Shown here piece after piece: positions 39,650 through 52,784 of a stretch of 64,000 bases of DNA (positions are counted from its first letter, which is position 1; each line of letters opens with the position of its first letter). Source of the stretch: Glandiceps talaboti (Eukaryota; Hemichordata; Enteropneusta; Spengelidae). The notes below the pieces were generated by a model. The model was not told the DNA's origin, made no database searches, and was given only the letters and a program-made list of their open reading frames with translations. Where the stretch lies: the NCBI RefSeq assembly GCF_964340395.1, contig NC_135552.1, positions 15,535,694 through 15,599,693 of the forward strand, given 5' to 3'. A program made the translations under genes and the position numbers.

Positions 39650-39830
39650 TACAATTGACTTACTGAAAATACCGTACACCCTGAATAGTATTGAATCATC
39701 TGTGGGTAAATGTATTTGTGCAGCTGTACCGGTACACATACATATAATATGGTACCATTAATCCAATCGAATTGATTTTTAGGTCCACACCCTAAAATCA
39801 GCACCCAAATGCAATCTCAATGTCAATCTG
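39650..39830 (+). repeat. Dispersed repeat family with copies at 44635-44765 and 27080-27220 (inverted)
   Basis: Shared blocks: ATCACCTGTGGGTAAA, TTTGTGCAGCTG and TGATTTTTAGG with a CCCTAAAA(T) end. The 44635 copy runs directly into the SINE tail at 44765. Confidence 0.55.
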
Positions 39831-40204
39831 TGACCGTACTACTACTGGACACAATCAACCTCTAATCAACATGTTACATCCAATTATTAGCATTTCAACA
39901 CTTTTTTAATGAGTATATTGTTGGTTGTCTGATAAAAAATAAAGTAATGCTCCAGTTATATGGTGAATGCCTCTATGTAAACACATACATGTATACATTT
40001 TAATACCTAACACAAACACGATGCATATAACTATCCACTATCAAATTTCATCACAAAAGGTCAAATTTTACTATCTGATAAAATGCAGAGGTCAGTAAAT
40101 CATTCATTCTATGTGATGATGAATTCTTGGATGGCAGTGAAATGATATCATGGTCGTCTTCTGTTCTAGGACCATTACAGATATCTCCAGCTCACCTCAC
40201 CCAC

Positions 40205-40413
40205 CCAATTCTGAAATTATTTTTTAAAGATTTTTTGATATACCCCTGGACATTAAAACCTCTCCCAATGTTAACATTTTGATGATTTTCAAAAGACGCT
40301 TGAAAACCCACATATTTCAGAGAGCTTTTTCATCTCCTTTCTAACTCTAAGCGCCACTGAACATTGTTTTCTTTGGATATTTGGCGCTATATAAATTTAT
40401 TAGATAGATAGAT
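40205..40413 (+). mobile_element. 3' end of a CR1/L2-type LINE
   Basis: A frame ending at TAA 40342-40344 reads FKRRLKTHIFQRAFSSPF, the characteristic C terminus of CR1/L2-clade reverse-transcriptase ORFs (F-K-x-x-L-K-T-H-L-F). It is followed by TTGGCGCTATATAAAT and a short GATA-repeat tail. The 5' part is truncated, as is usual for LINE copies. Confidence 0.8.
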
Positions 40414-41073
40414 ACCATAGAACTTTGATACGTACGTGTCAATTGTTTGAGCCATTGGTTTATATCACACTGTCTGTTGTTTTTTTTCAGGTATACCTTC
40501 TCACACTTGCACTTGTATGTATACATACACCATAGCTTGTGAAACAATACAGGGAGTACCGTCCTTTTTTGTCACAAACTACCACCCGCTAAAAAACCCA
40601 CCTTTTTACAAAAATACCTCAGGAAACATTCTAGACTAAAATAGAAGCACTCAAACACTGACACAAACAAGAAACAGAAAAACCAGCAAAACTGTCTAAC
40701 CCAGTCTATTTAGGGAAAATGAGTAAAGTTCTCTGTAAGACCTTTTGTCACAGCTTTTGGTGCCTTTCATCATGTCTTGACAATAAAATTGACACCATAT
40801 CATGTACATGTACGTTGGTTTTCATGCTTATAAATATAACAAAACACGTCAATTGGAACGTATATTGCTGAAACACTACATCTAAGGAGCACTGAGTGAT
40901 TTAACACAAAAGAACTGCTCTTTTGAAATTAACCCCTTATTTTTACTTTTAAACTATATGTAATGTAACTATGTACTTGTATCATGTGTGTGTGATAACA
41001 AATTTGTTGTCCCATGCTTTGTTTTTGCTGTTTTTAGTTGACAATGTTCTCTATTAAGAATTCATCAATAAAT

Positions 41074-41153
41074 GAATATGAATATGAATGTGAATGTAAA
41101 TGTGAATGCAAATGCGAATATGAATATGAATATGAATATGAATATGAATATTT
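41074..41153. repeat. (GAATAT)n hexanucleotide tract
   Basis: GAATAT/GAATGT repeats of about 80 bp, followed by a TTAGAGAATA boundary. Confidence 0.9.
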
Positions 41154-41159
41154 AGAGAA

Positions 41160-44100
41160 TACAATGACATCCTAAATATTCATATTAATTCAGCACACAT
41201 AATGCTATCCATTTTTATAGCTCTCTGAGGGAAGACATTTCAGATTTAGTATGTGTAACAAACTGCTACCGCTTGTTAAAATTGCATTCTGATCCTTGAA
41301 TTCAATCAAATATTAATATTACATGTATATTTAATAATATAACAATTTGAAGTCAACTGATTACATATGTGTAGTTAGTCATACAGTATGTTGCAGTTCC
41401 AGTGTTCTCCATGAGGGGTTTTGGGAAGGCTTTGTCTTAGATGTTGCAGTTCCAGTGTTCTCCATGAGGGGTTTTAGAAAGGGCTCAGTACTCTACAACC
41501 AATAAATATTTCATCTTACACTTGCAAACATCTTTATTATTAATCTCATGCAGTAATGGTTGTTACTTTATAAGTGGAAATTGAAACCACAGTTTTATTT
41601 TTACCGAAATTCTCGCTTAGTGGCTTGAGCGAACATGACACTGCATTGTCAAAGTTATGGATGCCCAGGCTTGAAAGTAGTAATTCAAGGTGTTCTAGCT
41701 GTGGGTATGATGCACTGTGGTGCTGGGAAGCAGTTGGAGGTCTGGTCCGTCAATGCTACAATCTACGCAGAGACACTGAGAATCCATACAACAAGAATGT
41801 TGTCGCTCTGGTAGTGTACATGTACATGTAGTTCCTGACAGGGACTATATTACGTACTACAATGTACGTCATCACTATCCCAGTCTAGTCAATCGCATCG
41901 ATTTCTGTGCTCCCTCCTACAAACTACAAGTCATGAACACCATGTGACCCCCACCCCCACCCCCACCTCCCCCATTTTTTATTGACCCTACTTTTTTGTG
42001 TCTATTTTATATTCCTGCTATGGTTCCGATGACATTTTATTTGGGTCATCCATAGCCTGACTAATCTGTTGATGTAGCTACTGTCAATTCTGTAAGGTAA
42101 CCAAGTATATACTAGCTTCATAAACAGTTGATGTTAATAACCCCTCAGCTTCACTACTGAACAGATATCAAGTTTACTAACAATACAGAATTACATTTGT
42201 ACTGGAATATACCATACTTCACAGCCGATATGTGGAGTCTAGAATAGTTTATATTCCAGTCTTTGTACTACCAGGGAAATGATATGATACATGAAACACA
42301 ATGCTTACAAGCTACATATAGGTCTAAAATACCCCAAACATTGCTTTTACTGTATCATTTCCATATGGAGAATGGAAAAAAACTTATGCACACTATTAAA
42401 GTGAATGCAAGAAACTGGGACTGTAACCCTGGCCTTTAAGACTGTTGACAAGTTACTTTCACATCTGTTAGAACTAACCTTTCATTCATACTTGCACCAA
42501 CAAGGAAGAGAGTGGCTAGCAAAACACTGCTACTAGTCACGTACTTAGACTACCTCATGTGAAATTCTGATCAGATAAGTTTTCACACCCGTCTACGGAA
42601 TTTATGGCATGCAACCCCTCCCTAATACATCAACAGTGCATGTATATTATGAGAAATATCAGGTTTATTCCTTTATAGAAATGCATGTTCTGTTTTCATC
42701 AATGTACACACTTCGATGTAAAGCCGACAACCTGGTGTCTCATTTTATGCTAATTAGCAATTAATTATGATGATATGAAAGTGGTATGCCACATTCACAG
42801 GGTACTTAGTATATTTAGCAGGACAAGTACAGCATTGTTTATAACAGGGATAACTAAAAATGGCCCATAGTGTCCAAAATGAAATGTGGGCAGAAGAGCT
42901 GAATACAAAGGCACTTGTGTACTTAAAGCGTTCAAATTGTACACATATGTCCAAGTGAGAGTTATCTATCAAACAATATTGTTGTGTGAAAAAACCAAAA
43001 ATAGCACATATTGACATACAGATACAGCAAATGGTTCATCCATCACCCTTCATGCTCTGCTAAGGTTGATTGAAAGGTTTCCTTTCACCTTGCCTCTACA
43101 CTTTCCATTTACTTTCGTCAATTCTTTGATTTACCGCTAAAATATGTGCCTGTTTTTGTGTCCACAGTTCATCAGATTGCCATCAATCGTCTACTAAAAG
43201 CACATACATCACCTATTACGATGTTTACATCAAACTATGAGAGTGTCATGGTACAAAGCCCAACATTCAACACTTCCAGTACCAGTATATGTAGCATTTC
43301 TATCCCTGACTTTCACAGGTTATAATGCCAAGTTTTAATTTTTTTTTTTTTTGATCAATTTTTGGTCACTTTTAAATTTTATCTCAGACTATAACTTAAG
43401 GTGTGGGAAGCAAAATTACATTGAAAGGATTTGTAAGTTACAGGTAAGAAAACAGACCTTTCTCGATTGAATAAAATTTGAATTTCAATCTGACAACTGA
43501 AAATCAAAGTTCTTCAACTCTTTCCAAACTTTGCCATAATATATTTATGAAAGCTTGTCCTTTTTGAAATACTAGTAATATAAGAATTTTTAAGTTCACT
43601 GTCTTGCTTTACAAGGAAACCTAATCTTTTATTTTTTTTACCTACAGTAGTAGTGTTAGCATGTAGTATTCGGGTGCCATATTGGATTGTAAAACGACTA
43701 CATTTTGAAATCACTTCCACCTTTATTTCATATATTTTGTAACGTAACTCCTGATCTTTTCGCTTTTATAAGTAAGAAGACTACATTATTTCAAAGAGAA
43801 CAGGATATATTGTACTCAAATTTTCAGGTTTCCTGCTCAGAATTCTCAAACAAAATTATAATACCTGTATGATTTTTTTGGTACTGAGATGCTAAAATGT
43901 ATTTTCACAAACCTACAGGTACAAGAACCACGTACACGTGAGGAAAAGGGCCAGAAGGTCATCTATAGCATCACAACTAGTAGATTTTGTCATTAAAGGG
44001 GCACCAGTCTGTAACTTTATGGCTTTGGTCGTTACTTTGGTTTCATATTGAATATATATTATGTCATTTCATCGACTAAAACATGCTGAATCATGTGTAG

Positions 44101-44160
44101 CAATGGAGCTGGTTTTCAGATTTACCATAAAAATGACACAATAGCCATGTCCCTACCACA
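41160..44160. other. Gene-poor tract
   Basis: Holds a two-unit ~60-bp tandem (41395-41480, GTTCCAGTGTTCTCCATGAG) and an 85-codon plus-strand frame at 41574-41831. That frame contains CSSCGYDALWCWEAVGGLV, which I cannot assign. No splice-bounded exon set is visible. Confidence 0.5.
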
Positions 44161-44164
44161 AATG

Positions 44165-44365
44165 TTGAATCAATTCGAAATCAAATCAGTTTTTCTGTTC
44201 CCACATACACGTTAAAACTGGTCTGGACTGATTTAAAGTTAAATTAGTTTGGAACCGACACAAAAACAAATTGATTCAAATTCATTGCTCAGCTTTCTTG
44301 CGGAGACAGAAACTGGTTTGGAACCGATTTCACTTATTCAATTCAGTTTGAGGTGGGGACAAGAC
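44165..44365 (+). repeat. Dispersed repeat family with a copy at 18070-18320
   Basis: Both copies contain GACACAAACACAAAAAGTGA-like sequence, AACCGATTTC and ATTCAGTTTGA, with GGGGACA near both ends. A further fragment is likely at 21460-21780. Confidence 0.5.
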
Positions 44366-44764
44366 TAATATTTTGGGTATACCAATAAAATCGAAAAAGC
44401 ATCAGTTTTAGTCATAATGTCTTTACCAAGTCTCCTCCCATGAACTTCACCACAATTAAGCATGTACTGTTGATGCATATTTTCACCTATGAAAATAATT
44501 TTATCATATCATCTTCAAACATTTTTACATTGAATTTGGCCCAAAATTAAGTTTCAGTTACCAACTGTGTGTCATTTAAAGGTGCACTGGCTGCACAGGA
44601 ACATTTTTTTGAAAATGTTTTGTTAGGTACGATAAATTGCTCATAATATCATACACCATGAACAATATTGCATCACCTGTGGGTAAACATATTTTTGCGG
44701 CTGAATACATGACAAAACAAATCTAACTGATTTTCAGGTGCCCTCAACAGCAATTAATGATTTC

Positions 44765-45123
44765 ATAATAATAATGTTGGGTTCTCATATAGCGATTTCC
44801 CACGCTGTGCTCAAAGCGCTTTACAATTATCACCCTGGCTCGGATCAGAATGGCACAACGGCCCTTTAGTCTTCCTCAACTCCCTGGGGAGCATACAATC
44901 CATTGCAGCAATTTCAGCACATAGGATTAAAGCCTTCACATTGCAACCTACATCCTACCAGGTCCCCAAATATACAGCTGGGTTGACTGAGGCACAGTCG
45001 TGGTTCAAATCTTGCCCAAGGACTTTAGCCACTCAGAAACAAACAGCAAGCAGCGACAGGGCTCGAACCTGCAACCTGTAGATTCCAAGCCGGTCACGCT
45101 AACCATTCACCCATCACGACTCC
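44765..45123 (-). mobile_element. tRNA-derived SINE with L2/CR1-like tail
   Basis: On the minus strand the element opens with a tRNA-like head: an A-box-like TGGTTAGCGTG (45095-45105) and a B box GGTTCGAGCCC (45059-45069) at normal spacing. The body runs leftward to AAGCGCTTTGAGCACAGC and CGCTATATGAGAACC and ends in an ATT-repeat tail near 44766. The tail resembles the 3' end of the LINE at 40205, the usual arrangement for SINEs that borrow LINE machinery. It is not a functional tRNA gene, because the head is extended by a long body and tail. Confidence 0.8.
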
Positions 45124-45517
45124 ACTTTCAACCCGTTTCTGTACTACTTATGGATAATATCGACCACTGTCTAAAATGTACAATGTCTCATTTTAACATT
45201 TTTCAGTGAATATACATGTATTGTGGTTGTCTCATCAAAAAAATTACACTCCACGTAATATAACTAGTATAGTTTCAACATGGTAACAAATTCAAAGTTC
45301 AACTAATTAACAGATTCAATGGTTTTTATGAGCAATTTTTAGTGAACGTTTGGTTATTTGATTAAATATCCCAGTTGCAGCTGGTACAGGTTTAAAACAC
45401 ACCAAAATATGAAAATAAAAACCAGCTGCAAGCATTGTTATGACAGATAGTAGTTGGTCAATACTAGTTATAGGTGTACCTCACAATCAGTCAGGGTGCT
45501 AGTTTGGATCCTAACGT

Positions 45518-45996
45518 GGTCTCTAACTAAACCACGTCTAGTCAAAGTCCCTTAATCAGCACAAAAAGTTGTTCATCCAATCAGTACACCCCAACTGTTA
45601 TAGTGACTGTATACATTTGTAAATAGCATCCTGAGCTGACAACAAGTTGTTCATCCAATCAGCGAACCCCAACTGTTACAGTGACTGTATATATTTGTAA
45701 GTAGCATCCTGAGCTGACAAATAATAAATATACCATATTTGGACATTACATAAATGCCCCAATAAACACTCACTTTATGAGGGACTGTGTTATTGGTTAG
45801 AATTTTGTGATTGATAAACAAAGACATGATGTTAATGACTGTGTAGGTGGCTGTGGATGAATTTTAAATTGCATCTCATGCATCTCAGGACTTCTAGACT
45901 TTGACTATACATGCATCTCAGGACTTCTAGACTTTGACTATACATGTACTGTCAGTGGCGGTGTAAATGGTAAAGATACCGTATAGGAACTAGACT
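45518..45996 (+). repeat. Dispersed repeat, partner of 16870-17205
   Basis: Longer copy of the same repeat. It has an internal duplication of the AAGTTGTTCATCCAATCAG block (about 45568-45720) and a second one of CATGCATCTCAGGACTTCTA (near 45885-45945). Confidence 0.8.
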
Positions 45997-46984
45997 GTAT
46001 CAGAGTGACAGCCACAGAAGAGAACAATAATTTCCCCGAGTGGTCTACAATTTCACAAATCGAACCCTCAACAGGTGATATGATTCAAGAAAGTGTCAAA
46101 TCACCACCTAAGAAAGTGGCGCTGACCCTGTCACCCTATCCCTTTGTGTCACTTCGAAAGCAATGGTATAAAATGAACACTTGATGCGGTACTTTCTACC
46201 AAATGCATTGTGTTGTACACGTGTCAATTTATACATTTGTTGCTGACTCACATTTCACTGAATGTATGTCAAATGATTATGCAGAGACAGCCACCACAAG
46301 TAGTCAAAGGAACACCAACTGTACACAATATTTATCACTCACAAATGAAAATAACAATTCGTGAAAATGGTTCCATTCTCTTAATTAGCCACAAAATACA
46401 TGTATACCTAAACATTACATGTATGATGTAGTCACTGGTATTGGCAACAGCTAAATATATTGTAGAAACTTTGTGAATGGCACAGTGATTGCAGCTATAT
46501 TGTTAACTATATTACACAATATTCCTCTTTCAAAAATCAGGGCTCAAAATTTATTTTTCTTCTTCTACTAAATCATAAATGGTAGCACCAGTGGGTTACC
46601 ACTTTCTGAAATAGCCTACCCAAGACTTGTGGTGAGCAGTATTTTCATTGTCCTGACCTGAAACCCCCATTGGAAGTATATTATACATTATTTCATGTCC
46701 TTCAATCTTCTGTTTTCTCAATTGTTACGAAATATGCAGTAGCCCAAACATGTTAACATCTGCAAATAACTATTAGGGTAGCCCATATGAGACAAGTATT
46801 GGGGCTGTTGACACCAACTACCATTAATTCAAGGCCATGCAAAGTATTCATGAATATGGTTAAATTTCATTAATTAGACAAAGTACCTTTAATTAACTCA
46901 CTGATGCCACATACACAGACTGAGCATTGTCGCACTGTGTCACACTACTTCTATTCTGTGTTACCTGTACAAGACTCAATGTTC

Positions 46985-47340
46985 AATTTATTATACCATA
47001 CTCGAGCAAGGCCAAGTTATCGTCCTTGAAGAGAAATTATACTCTGGTCATTCTACGTCACGACAACCCATGTGTATATCACTGGTTTTTGCTGTGTCCG
47101 GAATCTGGGTCAAAACATTCCAAAGGCGCCATTATTTTCCCCCAATTTTCATAAATTATGCGTAAATGGGTAAATGATATTATTCCCCAATATTTTACTT
47201 CATTTAGCCAAAAATACTCGTGACCTACGGGTTTGTCATTCCCCGTCTCGCGACTCTTAGTGACAAGGGCCCCCTTAGGTCATTCGTATCTTCCCCAGCT
47301 GAGCGCTGAAGAAAAACATTGAGGAGTATAATATCCAATG
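46985..47340 (+). mobile_element. Hairpin-bearing dispersed repeat, copy 3
   Basis: Same family. The end at about 47174-47338 folds back on itself (GATATTATTCCCCAATATTT against an inverse arm ending AGGAGTATAATATC), with the GACCTACGGG / CCCCTTAGGTC hairpin inside. Confidence 0.65.
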
Positions 47341-47785
47341 GTATGTATCACACTAGATCAAGCACCTCTACAAGAGAGTTCACACTTATATATGTAATTA
47401 CATTAGAGAAAAAAAGAATCACCTTCAGGTAATATTCTGACCAATACATGTAACTCTCATCTCAGATAAAGTGGTTGTGTTATTATGCTATGGAGTCGTG
47501 ACAGACCCTCAAATACATATTACCTTGTTTGTGAACATCCTTTTTTTTTTCACAGCCCAGACTCAATCAACAGAAAAGACATTCATCAAAAATGACACAA
47601 AGGGTAATTTTCAACAGTATAATTAACAATTAATAACGGTAGTCAAATATCACAATAATTACATATTCATGGATACTGGTATTGGAATTACTACCTGTAA
47701 TTTATAATATTACCAGACATAATATCATCACTCATACTTCAATATCTTTCCTGTGATGACAGCGACTGTATGTGGTATTAATACA

Positions 47786-48042
<257 letters not shown>

Positions 48043-48109
48043 GATGTGGTATTAGATTTATATCGATGTTTGTCAAATAATGTAACTTACATATGTAGTT
48101 CTACCAAGT

Positions 48110-48445
48110 CCATCTTGTCTATTTAGATATTTGACATTTGTACAAACTTAAAATATCCAGTTCGATATTTGCATGAAACCTACCAACTGTCTTGTTCATT
48201 ACAGATACTTGTACAAACTTAAAATGTCTATTTAGATATTTTGTACAAAATCTACCACCTATCTAGTATCTGGTCTATCTAATAGCTATTCAGATACTTG
48301 TACAAACTTAAAATATCCATTTTGATATTGGTTCAAAATCTACCACCTGTCTTGTCTATTTAGATATTTGGACCAAATCTGCTAACTTATCTACATAGAT
48401 AGCTGCATACAGTCTACCATCTATCTTGTCTATTCAGATATTGGT
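48110..48445 (+). repeat. ~105-bp imperfect tandem repeat
   Basis: Repeated blocks TTGTACAAACTTAAAATATC, TGTCTATTTAGATATTTG and AAATCTACCACCT recur three to four times. Confidence 0.75.
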
Positions 48446-48454
48446 ACCATTTGT

Positions 48455-48640
48455 CTAGGAACAAGTTCATTAGAATTCTGGGGTGTCACCCCTCAAGTTA
48501 TCTCATATCATGTTTGTTTAGGGACAGGTTCATTAGGATTTAGGGGTATCACCCCCTGAAGTTATCTCATCTCAGGTGTGCGACAGGTTCATTGGAATTC
48601 AAGAGTGTCACCCCCTTTCAAGTTAGAGTTGAACTTATAC
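48455..48640 (+). repeat. ~70-bp tandem repeat, three units
   Basis: Three units with CAGGTTCATTAGGATT, a GTGTCACCCC block and CAAGTTATCTCAT. Confidence 0.8.
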
Positions 48641-48644
48641 CAGA

Positions 48645-51295
48645 TTTGTTTAGAGAACTGTTTATTTACATGTTTACAATAACCCTGTTAGAAAACACAA
48701 ACGCTTTCAACACCTAGCTCAGGTATAAAGTTTGGTGTCCACCTACAGGACTCCAAACAAATGTGTATAAGAGGTTTTGGGCAACCATCCTTGTACATGT
48801 AAGCACTTACCATCCTAAGTGTAAACACAGAACCATCCCATCCCACATGCTGAGCGAGGAACAGTACTTTAGGTAGATACAGGTAAGGATCCTTACATAT
48901 TGACATGTGAACAAGTCTTATGACAAACCCAGTCATGTAACCACTTTAAAATCTCACTTTTTATACATTCACTCTCCTTGTCTGCCCACCTGCAGCCTAA
49001 TATCACAATTAGAGTTAGTTCCACTCAGTTGCGTTCCCGAGTCAATTACATGGTTATGCATTACTTAACATATGAGTGAAATCCTGAGCTCCCAAAGGGT
49101 TTACACCAAGAAAACTAATTTTTGTTTGCAAGTTTTGAACCTTCAGTGGAAACATTGCAAAGAACCATCTTTTTCACTCGTAAGTCAAAGTACAAAAATG
49201 GAGGTTCACTGTTTATGAATTTTTATTTCCTCAATTTCAATTATTGGCAACGATATCTGTTTCTGATTCAGTATACAAGAAAACAGTAACCAGATCATAT
49301 TAATACTACGGAACTTCCGAAGAGTACCTGTTATATATATGTGTGTATGTGTTACTACCGGAAATTGGTCAAGTTGTTGTATCATGTCCAGTGGAACAGG
49401 TACAGATGACCACTCCAAATTTAACATTTGAATAAATTCTACCAACAATACATCATTATCATCCTCATCCCAGATCTCTCCTTTCACTTATTCATTTTAT
49501 GGCACACGTTTCTTTCAAATACATACGAACAATACTTTCTAAAAATTTGGATCTACAAATATACATTCATGCAATGACAACAGGATGATGTATAGACCTT
49601 TCACTTCACTACACTTATAAAAGTTCACTCTACCTTTACACGCAGAAATTGAACAAAAGACAGATAAATACATAATGCAAACAGTACTTGATAACACAAC
49701 TGTTACAAAACACACTAAAATTGCCTTCCACCATTGTTGTAATTGTTGCCAACAGTTCAGTGAAGGGCAAACATCAGCAACAGTGTATTGTTTATTAGAG
49801 CAAGCCTACACTGGTTCCATGAGACAATACACACTATCATGTCTGTCTGCATACATAACCTCTCTATCTCAATCCACTCAAACCGTAACAAATTGACCCT
49901 AACATACACCTACTTACATAAGAGTTCCAGTCCTAAGTTGCCAAGCAATTTTCCTGATCTAGTGTGTTTTGATACAAACAACTACATATCATACACCAAA
50001 ACCAAAAAGATTTAACTCCAGCCTATACATTTGTACCAGTAAAACTTTCAATTTCATCTCAGCTAACCCCTCAAAAAATAAATAAATAAATAAACATATT
50101 TTTAAATATCTACTATCTTGATAACCATAACCGTTGCTAAAATTTTAATAAATTGATTGACAATTTCATTCATGTTGATTAACAACACAATGTTTTCTTT
50201 CAAGAATTAAAAGTTTAATGGTAAAAATGCCTTTTCTGACAGACAGATCAATTATGCGATTAGCCCACTAGATTTACAACTATGATGAATAATCTCACCT
50301 ATGGTGCAGTGTAGGTGTATGGGGGAGGGTGGAAAAGGGGGGGGGGGGGGGGGGGGGTCTTTACTGTCATCAAAATCAACACTGCGTTTGTTTACAAAAC
50401 AGTGCTACACAATATTGATGACAAACTGAAGATATGCTGAAATGAGCTAAATGCATATGTACTTACCTAACCTACATGTACACTGGCTCAGCCACCGCTG
50501 TCTGTTTTCATACACCACTCTTTCTCTCTCATTAAACATGATTATGGCACACAAATTGTCTTCCCAAATACAAAACAGCGACAATTAGCACAAACGTACA
50601 GGCTGCTTACACTGACAACATAGACAGGTCATCTTTTTGAAAACTACAGGTTTTACGGGATCAGCACTGATAAATAATACTACAACTTACACAGCTACTA
50701 GTACACATAGCTCATGTTGGAACAATTCCTAACATACAGCACCACAAGCATTGGTAAACAGGAGGGGGTGTGCAAACAACACTCAACAGCTACTTGCGTC
50801 AGTAGAACAGGCTGTTATTTTTATCGTTCACTGCTAGTAGTAGGTAGCAAGCACTGGCTAGCTGGTATTATTTATGCAAGCAAACTACAGGAAATGGGTC
50901 AAGATTTGTGGTACACTCAAATATGTACATCATGTCGAGATAATTCTTTATATTAAACAACCACAAGCGGTGATATGAGATTGTGATATGATATAATGAC
51001 ATCTACAGCAGTAAGAGACAGACTAGACTCTACATACAGTCATACATCAGTACGGAGGGGCAAACCACTATGTTTCTACGTAAGATGTCTAAAAGGTTCA
51101 AATTCCAGGAAAAATTTAAATATAGCTTAATAAAAATAAACAACACTCCCTGTATTGGCATGCTGGGTACTTAAAAAATCCATTGTGGTTATGTATGTGT
51201 TTTCACTGTAAAACATCATGTATACAAAATTTGAAGAAATTTATTTACAGCCTTCCTGACATGGTTTCCCTTAATTACTGTCTTTAAATTTAAAA
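48645..51295. other. Gene-poor tract
   Basis: Mostly unique AT-rich sequence with a poly-G run at 50337-50357. No gene or repeat family is recognised. Confidence 0.5.
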
Positions 51296-51299
51296 TTTA

Positions 51300-51446
51300 A
51301 AGACGAAGCTTTTACACATTTATTATTAATCTTATGCAATTTATTGAGTTACAAACGAGGACTTGTGTTGTAGGAAGCGATGATAAAATTGTTTTAGAAA
51401 TTGAAAAATTCAAAATAAATACCTAATCCTCATTCATATGGCCACT
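51300..51446. mobile_element. Palindromic TTAA-type MITE, copy 3 (right half only)
   Basis: About 147 bp matching the right arm of the other copies: TTTACACATTTATTATTAAT, then AAAATAAATACCTAATCCTC and CATATGGCCACT, ending at TTAA 51447-51450. No left arm is visible, so it is a truncated or solo half-element. Confidence 0.8.
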
Positions 51447-51873
51447 TTAAAATTTATACGCTTAAATTCATCATAAATAGATTTTCATACAAAACCTTCT
51501 CACGATTAGGGGCAATTTGCTCAAGCTCAATCAGCGAACTTCGTTAGTTTAGGGAGAGGAAGGAGGTCTGGCATCAATGCGATTGCTGAACTTCATTTTC
51601 GCACATCTAACCAAATTTTGAAAACTTTCACGCCTTTAATGATGAACAGGTTCTGTATTTACTACTGAGATGTTTGTAATTTGATTAAAATTTACTTCTA
51701 ATGTGAAATACATGTATGGTGAGGTTGTAAAGGTTACATGTACATTGCCCACATACATGAACATCTTTTTCTCTTCTACACAACCAACTTTCATAAGGCT
51801 TACACATGCTATCATACATGTACAAAATAACTATAATTTGTTTGTGGAGAGTACAGAGCATATAACATTTAAA

Positions 51874-51973
51874 GCCTAGAGACTTGTCTTGGTGTTACTA
51901 TCTCAAGGAGCTCTCTTCATGTACAGAGCAAGTTCTTGAGATAGTAAGTAACATCAAGGTTAAGTCTCTGGGC
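51874..51973. repeat. 100-bp imperfect inverted repeat
   Basis: GCCTAGAGACTT...GTTACTATCTCAAG at the left pairs with CTTGAGATAGTAAGTAAC...AAGTCTCTGGGC at the right. A half-similar segment (AAGTCTCTGGGCTAAC) occurs at 17370. Confidence 0.75.
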
Positions 51974-52309
51974 TAGCATACGAAATGTACATCTCATGCG
52001 CCAGTAGGGGAGGTGGTGTTGGCATGTGGGGTGGTACCTTGATTATTATATATATAGTTGTACATGTTATCCTAGTTTCATTTTTGGTAGACTGAGTTTG
52101 CTCAACTAGTTGGAGTGAAAGTTTGATTTATGGTTTTCAAACACAACATGTCTCTAATCTTTGAAGACAACCTGGTCTATTGTACTGCCATACAACAGAC
52201 AAGCAATAACATGTAAAACAGGCCAATCGACTCATAATGAATGAGGTGGAACTGACATAAAAAAACAAAAAAACATCACCTTTAATGTTCACTATAACCT
52301 TTGAACTCT

Positions 52310-52662
52310 TGACCTCATAGGGCAATGTTCTATATTGTAACTACCCACTGCATTAAAGTGGTGACTTGTGATGACTCTTGACCTCATCAGGTACATTTGT
52401 AATGTTGTGGCATGATTGGTGACCCCTGACCTCATACTCATAGAGTTACACATACATTCTGTATTCTAACTAGTGACTACACAAAAGTGGTGATTTATGA
52501 TGACCTTTGACCTCATAGGTCAATGTTCTGTATTCCAACTATTATCTATACACTGTAGTGACTTGTCCATTTATTTGAGGCAAACACCATATTAATGATT
52601 ATAGCTGTCAAAACAATAATAGTGACTGAGGCTAACTTCCTTTGACCTTTAACCCTTGACCT
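52310..52662. promoter_or_regulatory. Cluster of nuclear-receptor half-sites including a perfect DR1
   Basis: TGACCT (AGGTCA on the other strand) occurs at 52310, 52379, 52427, 52501, 52508, 52643 and 52657, with AGGTCA at 52517. The pair 52501-52513 is an exact DR1 (two AGGTCA separated by one base), the classic element for RXR heterodimers, HNF4 and COUP-TF. Together with 52517-52522 it also forms an everted repeat with a 3-bp spacer. Part of the cluster arises from a loose local tandem repeat, so function is not established. Confidence 0.3.
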
Positions 52663-52784
52663 CACAACTCTCAACATAGATTCTGGTGGTTGAATACTAC
52701 TCCACCAGTAATTTGAGATGTAGTTATTTTGGGTGGAGAATAAATTCAGTGTCCAGCAAAGTACTTGACAGTACCTTGCACTGG

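Larger units (their letters stand above)
36366..40200. other. Gene-poor tract
   Basis: A pyrimidine-rich segment at 37640-38150 gives overlapping Ser/His/Leu/Pro-rich open frames (up to 154 codons) that look compositional. Otherwise only the hairpin repeat at 38420 and a dispersed repeat at 39650 are recognised. Confidence 0.5.

Noticed and set aside
45059-45105. Functional tRNA gene
   Set aside because: A and B boxes are present, but the element continues as a 350-bp SINE body with a LINE-like tail.
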